Shown: positions 26,426 to 34,102, counted from the first letter of the stretch. The stretch is 64,000 nt of DNA from Pseudoduganella armeniaca (GCF_003028855.1 NZ_CP028324.1:1116001-1180000), one strand, 5' to 3'. The notes: generated from the sequence alone by a model not told the origin. A program made the numbers and translations.

Positions 26426-26760
26426 GCGACTACCAGAACCGCGACGACCTGGGGCTGGCGCGCGAGCTGATCGCGTTGGCGCCCACGGAGGCGAAGGCAT
26501 TCCTCGGCATGAAGGCGGCGGCGGAACGCAGCGACGGCGTCATTCCAGACAAGTATCGGGAGCTGATCTCGATTGCGGTGGCGCTGGCTACGCAGTGCGC
26601 CTACTGTATCGACGCGCACACGAAAAACGCCGTGCAGGCCGGCGCCACACGCGAGGAAATCGCGGAGACGGCCTTTATCGCGGCGGCGCTGAAGGCGGGC
26701 GCGGCGGTGGGACACGGCTTGCTGGCGCTGCGCTTGTTCGACGAGGCCGGTGCCCGCTGA
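26422..26760 (+). CDS. AhpD-like carboxymuconolactone decarboxylase family protein
   Basis: This 112-residue protein has the AhpD redox motif CAYCIDAH, a CxxC followed by His, which in AhpD supports alkylhydroperoxidase or disulfide reductase activity. The surrounding helices (ELISIAVALATQ, ATREEIAETAFIAAALKAGAAVGHG) fit the family. It overlaps the sigma factor's stop, so the two are co-translated. The motif argues for thiol redox chemistry rather than a ring-cleavage decarboxylase. The substrate is unknown. Confidence 0.87.
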   Translation: MSDYQNRDDLGLARELIALAPTEAKAFLGMKAAAERSDGVIPDKYRELISIAVALATQCAYCIDAHTKNAVQAGATREEIAETAFIAAALKAGAAVGHGLLALRLFDEAGAR

Positions 26761-26767
26761 GGAAGCG

Positions 26768-27085
26768 TCACCAGGCGCCGAACACGCGGTCCAGCGCCGT
26801 CTGGAGAGCGAACTGGTGCTCAGAGGCCGAGCCGGCTTTGTGCTTCAGTTCGCTGACGGGAATCGCACCCATCTGCGGCGTGTCGAGAAAGCACTCGACG
26901 CCGTCCACCGCGATGATGGGAAACAGGTCCGGCGGTAGCGTCGCCGCGGAGAATCCCTCGAGCTTGCGCAGCGGAATGACGAGCCGCGTCGCCAGCCCGC
27001 TGATCACATTGCTCTGCACGTCGACCAGGTAGGGGATAGCGGTCCTGTTGCGGCCGGGATTATGGTAGAGGTCGAAGCGAGCCAT
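26768..27085 (-). CDS. ccdB: CcdB-family toxin
   Basis: The 105-residue protein has CcdB features: MARFDLYHNPGRN at the start, YLVDVQSNVISGLATRLVIPL, and a C-terminal helix ending ALDRVFGAW. CcdB poisons DNA gyrase by trapping its cleavage complex, and the terminal aromatic-rich tail, needed in F-plasmid CcdB, is present. It follows ccdA with a one-base TGATG overlap. Chromosomal copies may act in stress responses or be remnants of mobile DNA. Confidence 0.9.
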   Translation of the reverse strand: MARFDLYHNPGRNRTAIPYLVDVQSNVISGLATRLVIPLRKLEGFSAATLPPDLFPIIAVDGVECFLDTPQMGAIPVSELKHKAGSASEHQFALQTALDRVFGAW

Positions 27086-27345
27086 CAGAAGGCGCGCCAT
27101 TCCTGCAGTGCCACGCCCTCGGCTTCGACCGTCTGGTTGTACTGGGCCAGGAATTGCGCGTGGCGCGCATTCCACTGCTGTTCTTTCAACACCTGGATGT
27201 GCTCACGCAGGCTCTGCTCGCAGACCTGGGAAATGTTGACGCCGAAGTCCTTTGCCTCCAGATACACGTCCGTGGCCAACGTAATATTGGTAGCTTTTTT
27301 CGCTGGTGGCTTGGGCGCGACAGGGACGAGGTAAGGATTGCTCAT
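27085..27345 (-). CDS. ccdA: CcdA-family antitoxin
   Basis: The 86-residue antitoxin has an N-terminal DNA-binding segment (ATNITLATDVYLEAKDFGVNISQ, of ribbon-helix-helix type) and a C-terminal toxin-binding tail (RHAQFLAQYNQTVEAEGVALQEW) that matches CcdA, including the final Trp. The ATG at 27345 has GGAG six bases upstream, so I reject the longer TTG start. It precedes ccdB, and the pair should repress its own promoter through the inverted repeat upstream. Confidence 0.88.
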   Translation of the reverse strand: MSNPYLVPVAPKPPAKKATNITLATDVYLEAKDFGVNISQVCEQSLREHIQVLKEQQWNARHAQFLAQYNQTVEAEGVALQEWRAF

Positions 27346-27355
27346 ATTGGACTCC

Positions 27356-27393
27356 AATGCGCATGTGAAATGTCGATGGAAGTGCGCATTATA
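27356..27393 (-). promoter_or_regulatory. ccdAB promoter with inverted repeat operator
   Basis: On the minus strand a perfect TATAAT (27388-27393) lies about 40 bp before ccdA; no good -35 is seen. AATGCGCA (27356-27363) and TGCGCATT (27383-27390) form an exact inverted repeat that overlaps this -10 box, well placed for CcdA-CcdB autorepression. The site runs into the end of the upstream hydrolase gene. Confidence 0.55.
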
Positions 27394-27985
27394 CTATCGC
27401 AGGGACAGGGGCGGCACTGATGTTGCGCAAGGCGGCGCCCAGCGCCGCCAGCGCCTCATCCGTCTGCACGACCTGCGCATATTCCCCGTCGAGGTTGGCC
27501 AGCGCCATCCAGTGGACCTCGTCCGCGCTGCGCTGGTTGCCCGCGTAGTCGCGTTTGGCAAAAGCAAAGGTCGCGTCCGCCACCACCTGCGTCGCGAAAC
27601 CCAGGTTGCCGGCCGTGCGCGCGCTGGCTTCGACCGAGTTGTTGGTGCTGACACCCACCATGACCAGCCGGGTGATGCCGCGCGCATGCAGCCAGCGCTC
27701 CAGTCCGGTGTTGATGAAGCAGTCCGGCACGTTCTTTTCCACCACATGGGCGTGCGGCAGCGGCGTGAAGCGCGGCTGGAATTCCACCCCTGCCTGACCG
27801 GGCCAGAACGGCGAGCCAGGCGTGCGCGAAATATGGCGAACGTGGACGACTGGTGCGTTTGCCTCACGCCAGGCTGCCAGCAGGCGCGCGATATTGTCCT
27901 CCGCCGCCGGATTGTTGCGCTCGCCCGCGGCCGGGCTGGCCATGCCTTGTTGCATGTCGATGACGATCAAAGCGGTGTGCTGCAT
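27389..27985 (-). CDS. Isochorismatase-family hydrolase lacking the catalytic Cys
   Basis: The 198-residue protein has the isochorismatase fold: ALIVIDMQQGM with the catalytic Asp, HVVEKNVPDCF with the Lys, and GVSTNNSVEASARTAGNLGF. In amide-hydrolysing members this last motif contains a Cys (TNxCV); here Ser takes its place. True isochorismatases also lack the Cys, so the enzyme may hydrolyse an enol ether, or use Ser, or be altered. GGGAG precedes the ATG at 27985; a longer start at 28012 lacks one. It ends inside the ccdAB promoter region. Confidence 0.82.
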   Translation of the reverse strand: MQHTALIVIDMQQGMASPAAGERNNPAAEDNIARLLAAWREANAPVVHVRHISRTPGSPFWPGQAGVEFQPRFTPLPHAHVVEKNVPDCFINTGLERWLHARGITRLVMVGVSTNNSVEASARTAGNLGFATQVVADATFAFAKRDYAGNQRSADEVHWMALANLDGEYAQVVQTDEALAALGAALRNISAAPVPAIV

Positions 27986-28016
27986 GCGTTCTCCCGATGA
28001 GCAAAACGCCATGGTA

Positions 28017-28451
28017 TCAGCCGGCCGGCTGCAGAATCGCCTTTAAACTGCCGGGTTCGATGGGCGCGGATGTGTGCTGGTGGACGACGCGCCAGATGCC
28101 GTCCTCGCGGCGCAATCCCATCGTCACCCGATTGACCAGGGAGCGCAGCACCGTTCCATCGCTGGCGCGCGCGGTAAATGTCAGCAGGGCGTGGCCGAAT
28201 GCCAGGTCGGCCGCTTGCGTGGACTCGACCTGCACGGCGTCGACCACCACGGTTTCGCTGCCCAGCGAACCGAACCAGTCTGCCGCCATCGCACGCCATG
28301 CCGCGCTACCGCGCAAGGATATGGCGCCCCACATGTCGAACACGTGCACGTCGTCGTGGTACAGCGCCACGAATGCTTCGATATCCTTCGCCAGTACGGC
28401 TGCGCGATAGGCGTCTACAATCTGCTGGAACGCGGAAGAGGATTCGTTCAT
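28017..28451 (-). CDS. SnoaL/NTF2-like protein
   Basis: This 144-residue protein has the cone-shaped NTF2-like fold pattern: an N-terminal helix pair (VDAYRAAVLAKDIEAFVALYHDDVHVFD), then a curved sheet ending VNRVTMGLRREDGIWRVVHQHTSAP. This late motif is typical of the SgcJ/YybH-like group of ketosteroid-isomerase-related proteins. Members can bind small ligands or act as enzymes; nothing here decides. It is on the same strand as, and 31 bp from, the isochorismatase-like gene, so co-transcription is possible. GGAGATCC precedes the ATG. Confidence 0.78.
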   Translation of the reverse strand: MNESSSAFQQIVDAYRAAVLAKDIEAFVALYHDDVHVFDMWGAISLRGSAAWRAMAADWFGSLGSETVVVDAVQVESTQAADLAFGHALLTFTARASDGTVLRSLVNRVTMGLRREDGIWRVVHQHTSAPIEPGSLKAILQPAG

Positions 28452-28489
28452 GGATCTCCTTTCGTCATTTGCAATAGGTATTCGAGAAT

Positions 28490-29035
28490 ATGACCGATAA
28501 AAACAAAAACATCAGCAAGTTCCTCTCCCTGATCCTGCGCCACGCGCCCGATACGATCGGCCTGACGCTGGACAAGAACGGTTGGGCCGACGTCGCCACC
28601 CTGCTGGAACGGGCAGCGGCGCACGGCAAACGCATCTCGCTCGAGCAGCTGCATGAGGTGGTCGCGAGCAACGATAAGCAGCGCTTCGCCTTCAGTGCCG
28701 ACGGCCGCGCCATCCGCGCCAGCCAGGGACACTCGCTCAAGAGCGTCGACCTGGAACTGGCGCCGGCCGAGCCTCCGGCGATCCTGTATCACGGCACCGC
28801 CAGCCGCTTCATCACGTCGATCCGGCAATCCGGCCTGAAAGCGCAGGCGCGCCGCCACGTGCACCTGTCGGCCGAGCGGGCCACCGCCGTCGCTGTCGGC
28901 GCGCGCTATGGCGTGCCGGTGGTGCTGACGGTGCGTGCGGCCGAGATGCATGCGTTGGGCCACGTGTTCCACCGCTCGGACAACGGCGTCTGGCTGACGG
29001 ACGCGGTGCCGCTGCGGTTCATCGAATTCCCATGA
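28490..29035 (+). CDS. kptA: RNA 2'-phosphotransferase Tpt1/KptA
   Basis: KptA moves an internal 2'-phosphate from RNA to NAD+, forming ADP-ribose 1''-2''-cyclic phosphate. The 181-residue protein shows the N-terminal winged helix with KFLSLILRHAPDTIGL (the conserved Arg-His), RFAFS, and the C-terminal ART-like domain with LYHGTASRF, GLKAQARRHVHLSAE and GVWLTDAVP. In yeast this finishes tRNA splicing; bacterial substrates are unknown, although RNA repair or ADP-ribosylation chemistry is possible. No RNA ligase adjoins it. It is divergent from the SnoaL-like gene. Confidence 0.94.
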   Translation: MTDKNKNISKFLSLILRHAPDTIGLTLDKNGWADVATLLERAAAHGKRISLEQLHEVVASNDKQRFAFSADGRAIRASQGHSLKSVDLELAPAEPPAILYHGTASRFITSIRQSGLKAQARRHVHLSAERATAVAVGARYGVPVVLTVRAAEMHALGHVFHRSDNGVWLTDAVPLRFIEFP

Positions 29036-29054
29036 AAACAACGACGTACACTGT

Positions 29055-29086
29055 TTTGTGCGCCGCACAAAGAGCTGTGCTATACT
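29055..29086 (+). promoter_or_regulatory. Promoter with palindromic operator before the infA leader
   Basis: TATACT (29081-29086) is a good -10. The upstream box TTGTGC (29056-29061) is weaker, with a 19-bp spacer. It overlaps the perfect palindrome TTTGTGCG-C-CGCACAAA (29055-29071), a likely binding site for a regulator that would block or assist RNA polymerase. This is read by eye. Confidence 0.5.
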
Positions 29087-29214
29087 ACGTCTGTCGATGA
29101 GGCCACGAGGCTTCACCGGCCCCTCCAGGTGACGCAGGGCTGCGTGTGTAAAGCCGCGCTGCGAATTCCACGAAGAGGGTTGTCATACCAGACATTGGTC
29201 GAATTACACATTGG

Positions 29215-29273
29215 CCGCACCACGCAGATAGCATGGGCATCCAAGGCATCCGCACCACGCAGATAGCATGGGC
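29215..29273 (+). repeat. 24-bp direct repeat pair
   Basis: CCGCACCACGCAGATAGCAT followed by GGGC occurs at 29215-29238 and again at 29250-29273, exactly 35 bp apart and without mismatch. Only two copies are present, so it is not a CRISPR array. It lies inside the candidate non-coding RNA upstream of infA. Confidence 0.9.
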
Positions 29274-29311
29274 TGGAGCAGCGATTCAAGCATTGGCATC
29301 ACATTGAAACG

Positions 29312-29338
29312 AAGCCCGCAGTCAGCGGGCTTTTTTTT
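29312..29338 (+). terminator. Intrinsic terminator ahead of infA
   Basis: AAGCCCGC pairs perfectly with GCGGGCTT across a five-base loop, and an eight-T run ends at 29338. It lies 88 bp before the infA start, so it either ends a separate small RNA or acts as an attenuator. Confidence 0.88.
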
Positions 29339-29425
29339 CACGCTTTTACCCCCATATCGGTATGACGCAGTACCCGGCACCAGACGGCGTCCGGCAATGG
29401 CGCAACGCCACTTACGAAAGGGAAT

Positions 29426-29686
29426 ATGGCTAAAGAAGAACTGATTGAAATGAACGGCCTCGTTACCGAAATCCTGCCCGAGATGCGTTTCCGCGTCGAC
29501 CTCGATAACGGCCACAAACTGGTTGCATACACGTCGGGCAAAATGAAGAAGAATCACATCCGCATCCTCGCGGGTGATCGCGTTACGTTGGAACTGTCGC
29601 CCTACGACCTGAACAAGGGCCGCATCGTGTTCCGCCACATCGAGAACCGGGGCCCAGCGCCCAGCCATCAGGCACGCCGCCGCTAA
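29426..29686 (+). CDS. infA: Translation initiation factor IF-1
   Basis: IF-1 occupies the A site of the 30S subunit during initiation. The 86-residue S1-like OB-fold protein has [39 protein letters not shown] and [16 protein letters not shown], all diagnostic. It carries a basic extension ([10 protein letters not shown]) longer than E. coli IF-1 at 72 residues. It is not in a ribosomal-protein operon here, so this is likely the second infA copy common in Burkholderiales. The leader upstream may regulate it. AAAGGGA precedes the ATG. Confidence 0.96.
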   Translation: MAKEELIEMNGLVTEILPEMRFRVDLDNGHKLVAYTSGKMKKNHIRILAGDRVTLELSPYDLNKGRIVFRHIENRGPAPSHQARRR

Positions 29687-29734
29687 GCGGTCGCAGCCGG
29701 CACCGCAGCCGGCACTTTTTCCGCTGAGGGACCA

Positions 29735-29774
29735 CGAAAAACCGCCACGGCAGATGCCGTGCCGCGGCTTTTCG
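29735..29774. terminator. Bidirectional terminator between infA and the hydrolase
   Basis: CGAAAA...CGGCA pairs with TGCCG...TTTTCG in a long, nearly perfect stem with a short loop (29735-29774). A-rich and T-rich flanks on either side suit termination in both directions for these convergent genes. Confidence 0.75.
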
Positions 29775-29793
29775 TCGTTTGCAACTCGTTTAG

Positions 29794-30660
29794 CTACGCC
29801 GCGCTGGGCTCTGCTTCCGGCAATGGCCGCGTGGCGGCAAACTGCGCCGTCAAGAACCGCGCGATCTTCTGTTGCGTATCGGGCAGGTAGGGGATGTTCA
29901 GATGGTCCGAGCCCGGGACGATCTCGTCCTGGTGCAGTCGTGCCATCTTGGCCACCAGCAGGTCGGTATGCGAGTGCGGCACGATGTCGTCGCTGGCCGC
30001 ACGCAGCACGTAGGTCGGCGCGCGCAGCAGCGCCGCATACTTCACGGACTCGAAGCGGTGCCGCAGCACGAAGCTGACGGGCACGACGCGGAACTTGCGC
30101 TGCGCCAGCGCGAGGATCGAGTCGTATGGCGTGATCAGGACGACGGATTGGACAGGGCGCTCCTTGGCCACCTGCACGGCAACGCCGGAACCCAGGCTGC
30201 GGCCCACCACGGCCACACGCTGCGCATCGATATTGCGCCGGCTGCACAGCCAGTCGAACAGCATGCAGCCGTCTTCCACCATGTGCTCTTCCCCCGGCAC
30301 GCCGCGCGAGTCGCCGTAGCCACGGTAATTTATCGCCAACACCGTCATGCCCGGGAACAGCGTGCCGGCATCGCGCGCGACCCACGACACCTCTTCCGAA
30401 CGGCCGCCGAAGTAGACCACGGCCGGATGCGGGCCCGGGCCGCGCGGCGTCATCAGCCAGCCTGCCAGTCGCGTGCCGTCGTTGGCGCGCAGCACGATGG
30501 CGCGGGTGCGGTGGCCCGTGCTGCGCGGGCTTTGCACCTCGCGCACCAGGGTCGGATTGAACAGCAGCTTGCGCTGGCTGGCCGCGATCATGGACACCAT
30601 GCCGGCCCACAGCAGGCCTGCGGCGCCAGCGGCGGCGGCGACTTTTCGGGAAGTATTCAT
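29794..30660 (-). CDS. Alpha/beta hydrolase with membrane anchor
   Basis: The 288-residue serine hydrolase has an N-terminal hydrophobic segment (AGAAGLLWAGMVSMIAA) that probably anchors it to the inner membrane. The nucleophile elbow is VGRSLGSG with Ser at about residue 155; the oxyanion region is INYRGYGDSRG; the acid and His lie in ASDDIVPHSH and GSDHLNIPY. It resembles the BEM46/ABHD13 group of peptidase-like hydrolases. The substrate is unknown. It is the last gene before a convergent terminator with infA. Confidence 0.85.
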   Translation of the reverse strand: MNTSRKVAAAAGAAGLLWAGMVSMIAASQRKLLFNPTLVREVQSPRSTGHRTRAIVLRANDGTRLAGWLMTPRGPGPHPAVVYFGGRSEEVSWVARDAGTLFPGMTVLAINYRGYGDSRGVPGEEHMVEDGCMLFDWLCSRRNIDAQRVAVVGRSLGSGVAVQVAKERPVQSVVLITPYDSILALAQRKFRVVPVSFVLRHRFESVKYAALLRAPTYVLRAASDDIVPHSHTDLLVAKMARLHQDEIVPGSDHLNIPYLPDTQQKIARFLTAQFAATRPLPEAEPSAA

Positions 30661-30768
30661 GAGTAAAGTCTACTCCCGATCCCGAAAACGCGTGTACGGA
30701 CTGTTGCGGATTTTTGTAGGAGTTTGTCGCTTGGGTTAGGTGGATCACACAGAAAAGATGAGACCCAT

Positions 30769-30821
30769 GGTGACAGGCACCCATCTGCGGATTTCCGATC
30801 CGCAGATAGCTGCCTGTCACC
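30769..30821. repeat. GGTGACAGGCACC-type palindrome
   Basis: The arms GGTGACAGGCA and TGCCTGTCACC enclose a second stem, ATCTGCGGAT/ATCCGCAGAT, with a short loop. GGGTT follows four bases later. It lies 8 bp from the stop of the minus-strand lipoprotein gene and far from the start of the hydrolase upstream. Confidence 0.88.
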
Positions 30822-30828
30822 GGTGGGT

Positions 30829-32016
30829 TCAGCGCTGGTGGGCCTTCAGGCGATCCAGCTTGGCCGCATACAGCTCGTGGTCCTTGCGCGTCGTGCTGGC
30901 ATCCCGCGCCAGGCGCATGTGCTTCTCGGCGGCGTACAGGTCGCCCAGCATGTAGTCCGCCGCGGCCAGCCAGAAGTGGAACTCGTGGTAGGTGGGGTCG
31001 CGCCGCAGTTCGCGCTGGAACAGCTCGCGCGCGCGGCGGTAGTCGCCGGCCTGCATGGCCTCGCGGCCCTGATTGAAGTAACGGAACGGTTGCTCCGGCT
31101 GCAGGCGCGCCAGCTGCGCTTTCAGGACACTGGCTTCTTCGATGCGGCCCAGGTTCTCGACGACCTGCGCCAGGTTGGACAAGGCCATCGCGCTGCGCGG
31201 GTCGCGCGCCAGCGCATAACGCAGCGTCGCTTCGGCCTGCGCCAGCTCGCCATGGCGGCGGTAAACCACCGCCAGCGTATTGTAGGCATACACCAGGTTC
31301 GGGTCGGACAGCACGGCGCCACGCGCCCACCAGTAGGCGTCGGTCAGCTGGCCGCGGGCCAGTGCCTCGGCGGCACGGTTGTTCATGAACATGGCGACAA
31401 TGGTCCGGCGGCCGATGGGGATGCCGTCGCGCTGGCGGCCGTCCGGCGGCGGCAGGAAGTCGATCACCGTGTATGCATCGGCGTCATAGCCACCCGGCGC
31501 CTCGCGCTGGATGCGCCCCAGCTTCAGGTTGACGTGGCCGCTGTTGAAATAGATCTCGCCGCTGCGGCTCCAGCTGTCTTCCGTCGGCACGCTCTGGAAC
31601 ACGACGGGAATGTTGAGTTCCTGCGCCAGCGCGGCCGTCATGATGACGAGCGACAGGCAGTTGCCCTGGCGTGCCTCGAAGGCCTGGGCGGCGGTGCGGG
31701 TCAGTGCCGAGTCGTATTCCAGCTGCAGCTGGTCGCGGCGGTACAGCGCGTCGAACAGCGCGCGCCGGATTTCCTTGCCGCGCCGGTCGCGCGACACCGC
31801 CTGCGTATAGGTGCGCATGGCTGGCGTCAGCGCGAAGATCTCGTCTTCCGACGGCAGCGCGAGAGCGGGTTCGAACAGGGAATCGGCAAACAAGGCGGGG
31901 GGCGCTGCCGGCACGCGAGACGGGCCGGCGCAGGCGGACAACAACAACGCACAGCACAGTGCCAGCAGGCGGCAAGGCAGGTGCCAAGAAAGCGGCGGCA
32001 AGGATCGATACTTCAT
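30829..32016 (-). CDS. Lipoprotein with transglutaminase-like triad and TPR repeats (copy 1)
   Basis: The 395-residue protein has a lipobox LLLSAC with Cys29 as lipid anchor. Residues about 90-190 carry a Cys-His-Asp order typical of transglutaminase-like cysteine proteases: Cys120 in GNCLSLVIMTAALA, His161 in SGHVNLKLG and Asp186 in TVIDFLPP. Residues about 205-385 form TPR-like helical repeats (AYNTLAVVYRRHGELAQAEATL and similar). It may cut or cross-link an envelope protein or be a scaffold. A paralogue at 34180 has the same layout. The catalytic reading is mine, not a named family. Confidence 0.72.
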   Translation of the reverse strand: MKYRSLPPLSWHLPCRLLALCCALLLSACAGPSRVPAAPPALFADSLFEPALALPSEDEIFALTPAMRTYTQAVSRDRRGKEIRRALFDALYRRDQLQLEYDSALTRTAAQAFEARQGNCLSLVIMTAALAQELNIPVVFQSVPTEDSWSRSGEIYFNSGHVNLKLGRIQREAPGGYDADAYTVIDFLPPPDGRQRDGIPIGRRTIVAMFMNNRAAEALARGQLTDAYWWARGAVLSDPNLVYAYNTLAVVYRRHGELAQAEATLRYALARDPRSAMALSNLAQVVENLGRIEEASVLKAQLARLQPEQPFRYFNQGREAMQAGDYRRARELFQRELRRDPTYHEFHFWLAAADYMLGDLYAAEKHMRLARDASTTRKDHELYAAKLDRLKAHQR

Positions 32017-32107
32017 GGCGCATCTCCTTCTGCGCCAGTATCCTCCCGCCGCCGCGTGCTGTCAAAATGCGTTCAGGCGCGCTCGCCCGAACGCAACGGT
32101 GCCGGGA

Positions 32108-34102
32108 TCAATGGGACGGCAGCACCAGCACTTCCAGGCCGGACGGGGTGTCCGGCGCGTGGTAGACGCGCTGGGTGGCCTTGCGGAAGTCTTCCGGCTT
32201 GGCTTGCGGGATGTCGGTAAACGTCTGCGGGTTCAGGTCCACCAGCGGGAACCAGGTGCTCTGCACCTGCACCATGATGCGGTGGCCGCGCCGGAACGTA
32301 TGGTTGACGTCACCCAGGTGGTAGTTGATCGCCTCCACCTTGCCCGGTACGAACGGCTCGGCCTTCTCGAAACTGTTGCGGAACTTGCCGCGCAGCGGAT
32401 TGCCGCGCACCAGCTGCTGGTAGCCGGCCAGCTTCAGGATCGGCGGCGGCACGTCCTTGCCGCGCGGGCGTTTTTCGCCGGCCGGGTATTCGTTCGGGTA
32501 GACGTCGATCAGTTTCACCACCCAGTCGGCGTCCGTCCCCGTGGTCGAGACGAACAGCTTCGGTCGCACCGGTCCGGCGATCGTCACGTCTTCCTCCAGG
32601 GGCTCGGTCTGGTACACCAGCACGTCCGGCCGGGTCGACGCAAAGCGCTGGTCCGACACCATGAACTCCTTCGGCACCCCGGTGGCCGGGTAGCCGATGT
32701 ACGGCACCGGCTTCTTCGGATCGCTGACATATTCGTCGTAGCCCGTATCCATGGCCGGCTGCGTGGCCGGCTTTTGCCAGCCCAGGCCACCGTTGGCGCC
32801 GAAGTACAGCACGCGCGGCTTGGCCTGCTGCGGCGGCCAGGCCGGGTACTGGCGCCACACATTGCTGCCGGTCTCGAACGCGGTCACCTCGGCGATCGGC
32901 TTGGCCGGCTTGACGCCCTTCAGGTGCTGTTCGAAGAACGGGAACTGGATCTGCTTGCGGAAGTAGTCGCTGGTCTTGCTGTCGAACTGCACGTGGCCCA
33001 GGCTCTTGCCGTCGCCGCGCGCCCAGCCGCCATGCACCCAGGGGCCCACCACCAGGCCGCTGAACGTGCCCAGGTTGTTGCGCTTGACGGCCGCGTAGGT
33101 CGTGAACGGGCCTTGCGCGTCTTCCGCGTCGAACCAGCCACCCACCGTCAGCACGGCAGCCTTGACGTTCTTCAGGTGCGGCGCGATGTTGCGGCTCTTC
33201 CAGAACTCGTCGTACGTGGTGTGCTCGATGGTCGGCTGCAGCAGCACGCGCTGCTTGTCCGACAGGCTGGACAGGATGTTCGACAGGGTCAGGCGCTGCA
33301 GGAAGTAATCGTAGCCGTCCGCCACGCCGTAGTCGAACGGCGTCCAGGTCTTCGGCAGCGGCGTCGGATTCTGTTCTTCCGTGAACGACGCATAGAAGCC
33401 GAAGTTCCCCGCCAACATGAAGGCACCGCCGTGGTACGAGTCGTCGCCCATGTACAGGTCCGTCACGGGCGCCTGCGGCGAAGCGGCCTTGATGGCCGGA
33501 TGCGAATCGATGATGCTGGCCGACGTGTAGAAGCCGGGGTAGCTGATGCCGTGGATGCCCACCTTGCCGTTATTGTTCGGCACGTGCTTCAGCAGCCATT
33601 CGACGGTGTCGTGCATGTCCTGGCTCTCGTTGCCTTCGCCGGCGACGCGCTGCGCCTTAGCGTGCGGCGTCATCTCCTGCCACTTGCCTTCGGACATATA
33701 GCGGCCGCGCACGTCCTGCTCGACGAAGATGTAGCCGCTGTCCTCGAACTCGCGCGACGGGCCGATCGTGTCCGGCATGTAGTCGACGCCGTAGTGCAGC
33801 TGCTCGTCGTCGCCCTCGACGCCGGCGCTGTACGGGGTGCGCTGCAGCAGGAACGGATAGGTCTTGTTGCTGTCCTTCGGCACGTAGACCACGGTGAACA
33901 GGCGCGTGCCGTCCCGCATCGGGATGCGGTATTCGTACTTGGTGTAGTGCTCGCGCAGGCTGCGCTTGGTGTCCTTGGCTTCGTCGGCTTCGGCATCGGT
34001 ACTGCGGATGGCAGTGGCGGCATGCGCGGCGGTGCCGGCGGCGTGGGTGGTGCCGAAGACCAGGGCCAGCGACAGCGCCAGGAGGGAGAGGTGACGGGGC
34101 AT
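32108..34102 (-). CDS. Secreted CocE/NonD-family hydrolase (X-Pro peptidase/ester hydrolase like)
   Basis: The 664-residue protein has a signal peptide, an alpha/beta hydrolase core and a C-terminal jelly-roll domain, as in X-prolyl dipeptidyl peptidases, cocaine esterase and alpha-amino acid ester hydrolases. Key elements are VEQDVRGRYMSEG, the nucleophile elbow GIHGISYPGFYT, TVGGWFDAEDAQGP and PWVHGGWARG. It likely acts in the periplasm on peptides or acylated amino acids. ATG at 34102 follows AAGGA; the longer TTG start is less likely. It sits between two paralogous lipoprotein genes on the same strand. Confidence 0.87.
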   Translation of the reverse strand: MPRHLSLLALSLALVFGTTHAAGTAAHAATAIRSTDAEADEAKDTKRSLREHYTKYEYRIPMRDGTRLFTVVYVPKDSNKTYPFLLQRTPYSAGVEGDDEQLHYGVDYMPDTIGPSREFEDSGYIFVEQDVRGRYMSEGKWQEMTPHAKAQRVAGEGNESQDMHDTVEWLLKHVPNNNGKVGIHGISYPGFYTSASIIDSHPAIKAASPQAPVTDLYMGDDSYHGGAFMLAGNFGFYASFTEEQNPTPLPKTWTPFDYGVADGYDYFLQRLTLSNILSSLSDKQRVLLQPTIEHTTYDEFWKSRNIAPHLKNVKAAVLTVGGWFDAEDAQGPFTTYAAVKRNNLGTFSGLVVGPWVHGGWARGDGKSLGHVQFDSKTSDYFRKQIQFPFFEQHLKGVKPAKPIAEVTAFETGSNVWRQYPAWPPQQAKPRVLYFGANGGLGWQKPATQPAMDTGYDEYVSDPKKPVPYIGYPATGVPKEFMVSDQRFASTRPDVLVYQTEPLEEDVTIAGPVRPKLFVSTTGTDADWVVKLIDVYPNEYPAGEKRPRGKDVPPPILKLAGYQQLVRGNPLRGKFRNSFEKAEPFVPGKVEAINYHLGDVNHTFRRGHRIMVQVQSTWFPLVDLNPQTFTDIPQAKPEDFRKATQRVYHAPDTPSGLEVLVLPSH

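Larger units (their letters stand above)
29092..29338 (+). ncRNA. Candidate structured leader or sRNA upstream of infA
   Basis: The 390-bp gap between kptA and infA holds no convincing gene. It has a promoter at 29055-29086, a GC-rich structured stretch (29092-29170), a direct repeat pair (29215-29273) and a strong intrinsic terminator ending at 29338. The resulting RNA of about 245 nt could be a free sRNA, or a leader whose terminator is read through into infA, whose start is 88 bp further on. I do not recognise it as 6S, SRP, RNase P or tmRNA. Confidence 0.45.

Noticed and set aside
29040..29200. A tRNA, 6S, 4.5S or tmRNA gene in the kptA-infA gap
   Set aside because: No cloverleaf, CCA end, SRP tetraloop or tmRNA-like ends could be found; it is listed only as an unknown candidate RNA.
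29215..29273. Start of a CRISPR array
   Set aside because: Only two direct repeats are present, spaced 35 bp start to start (an 11-bp gap), with no cas genes in the window.
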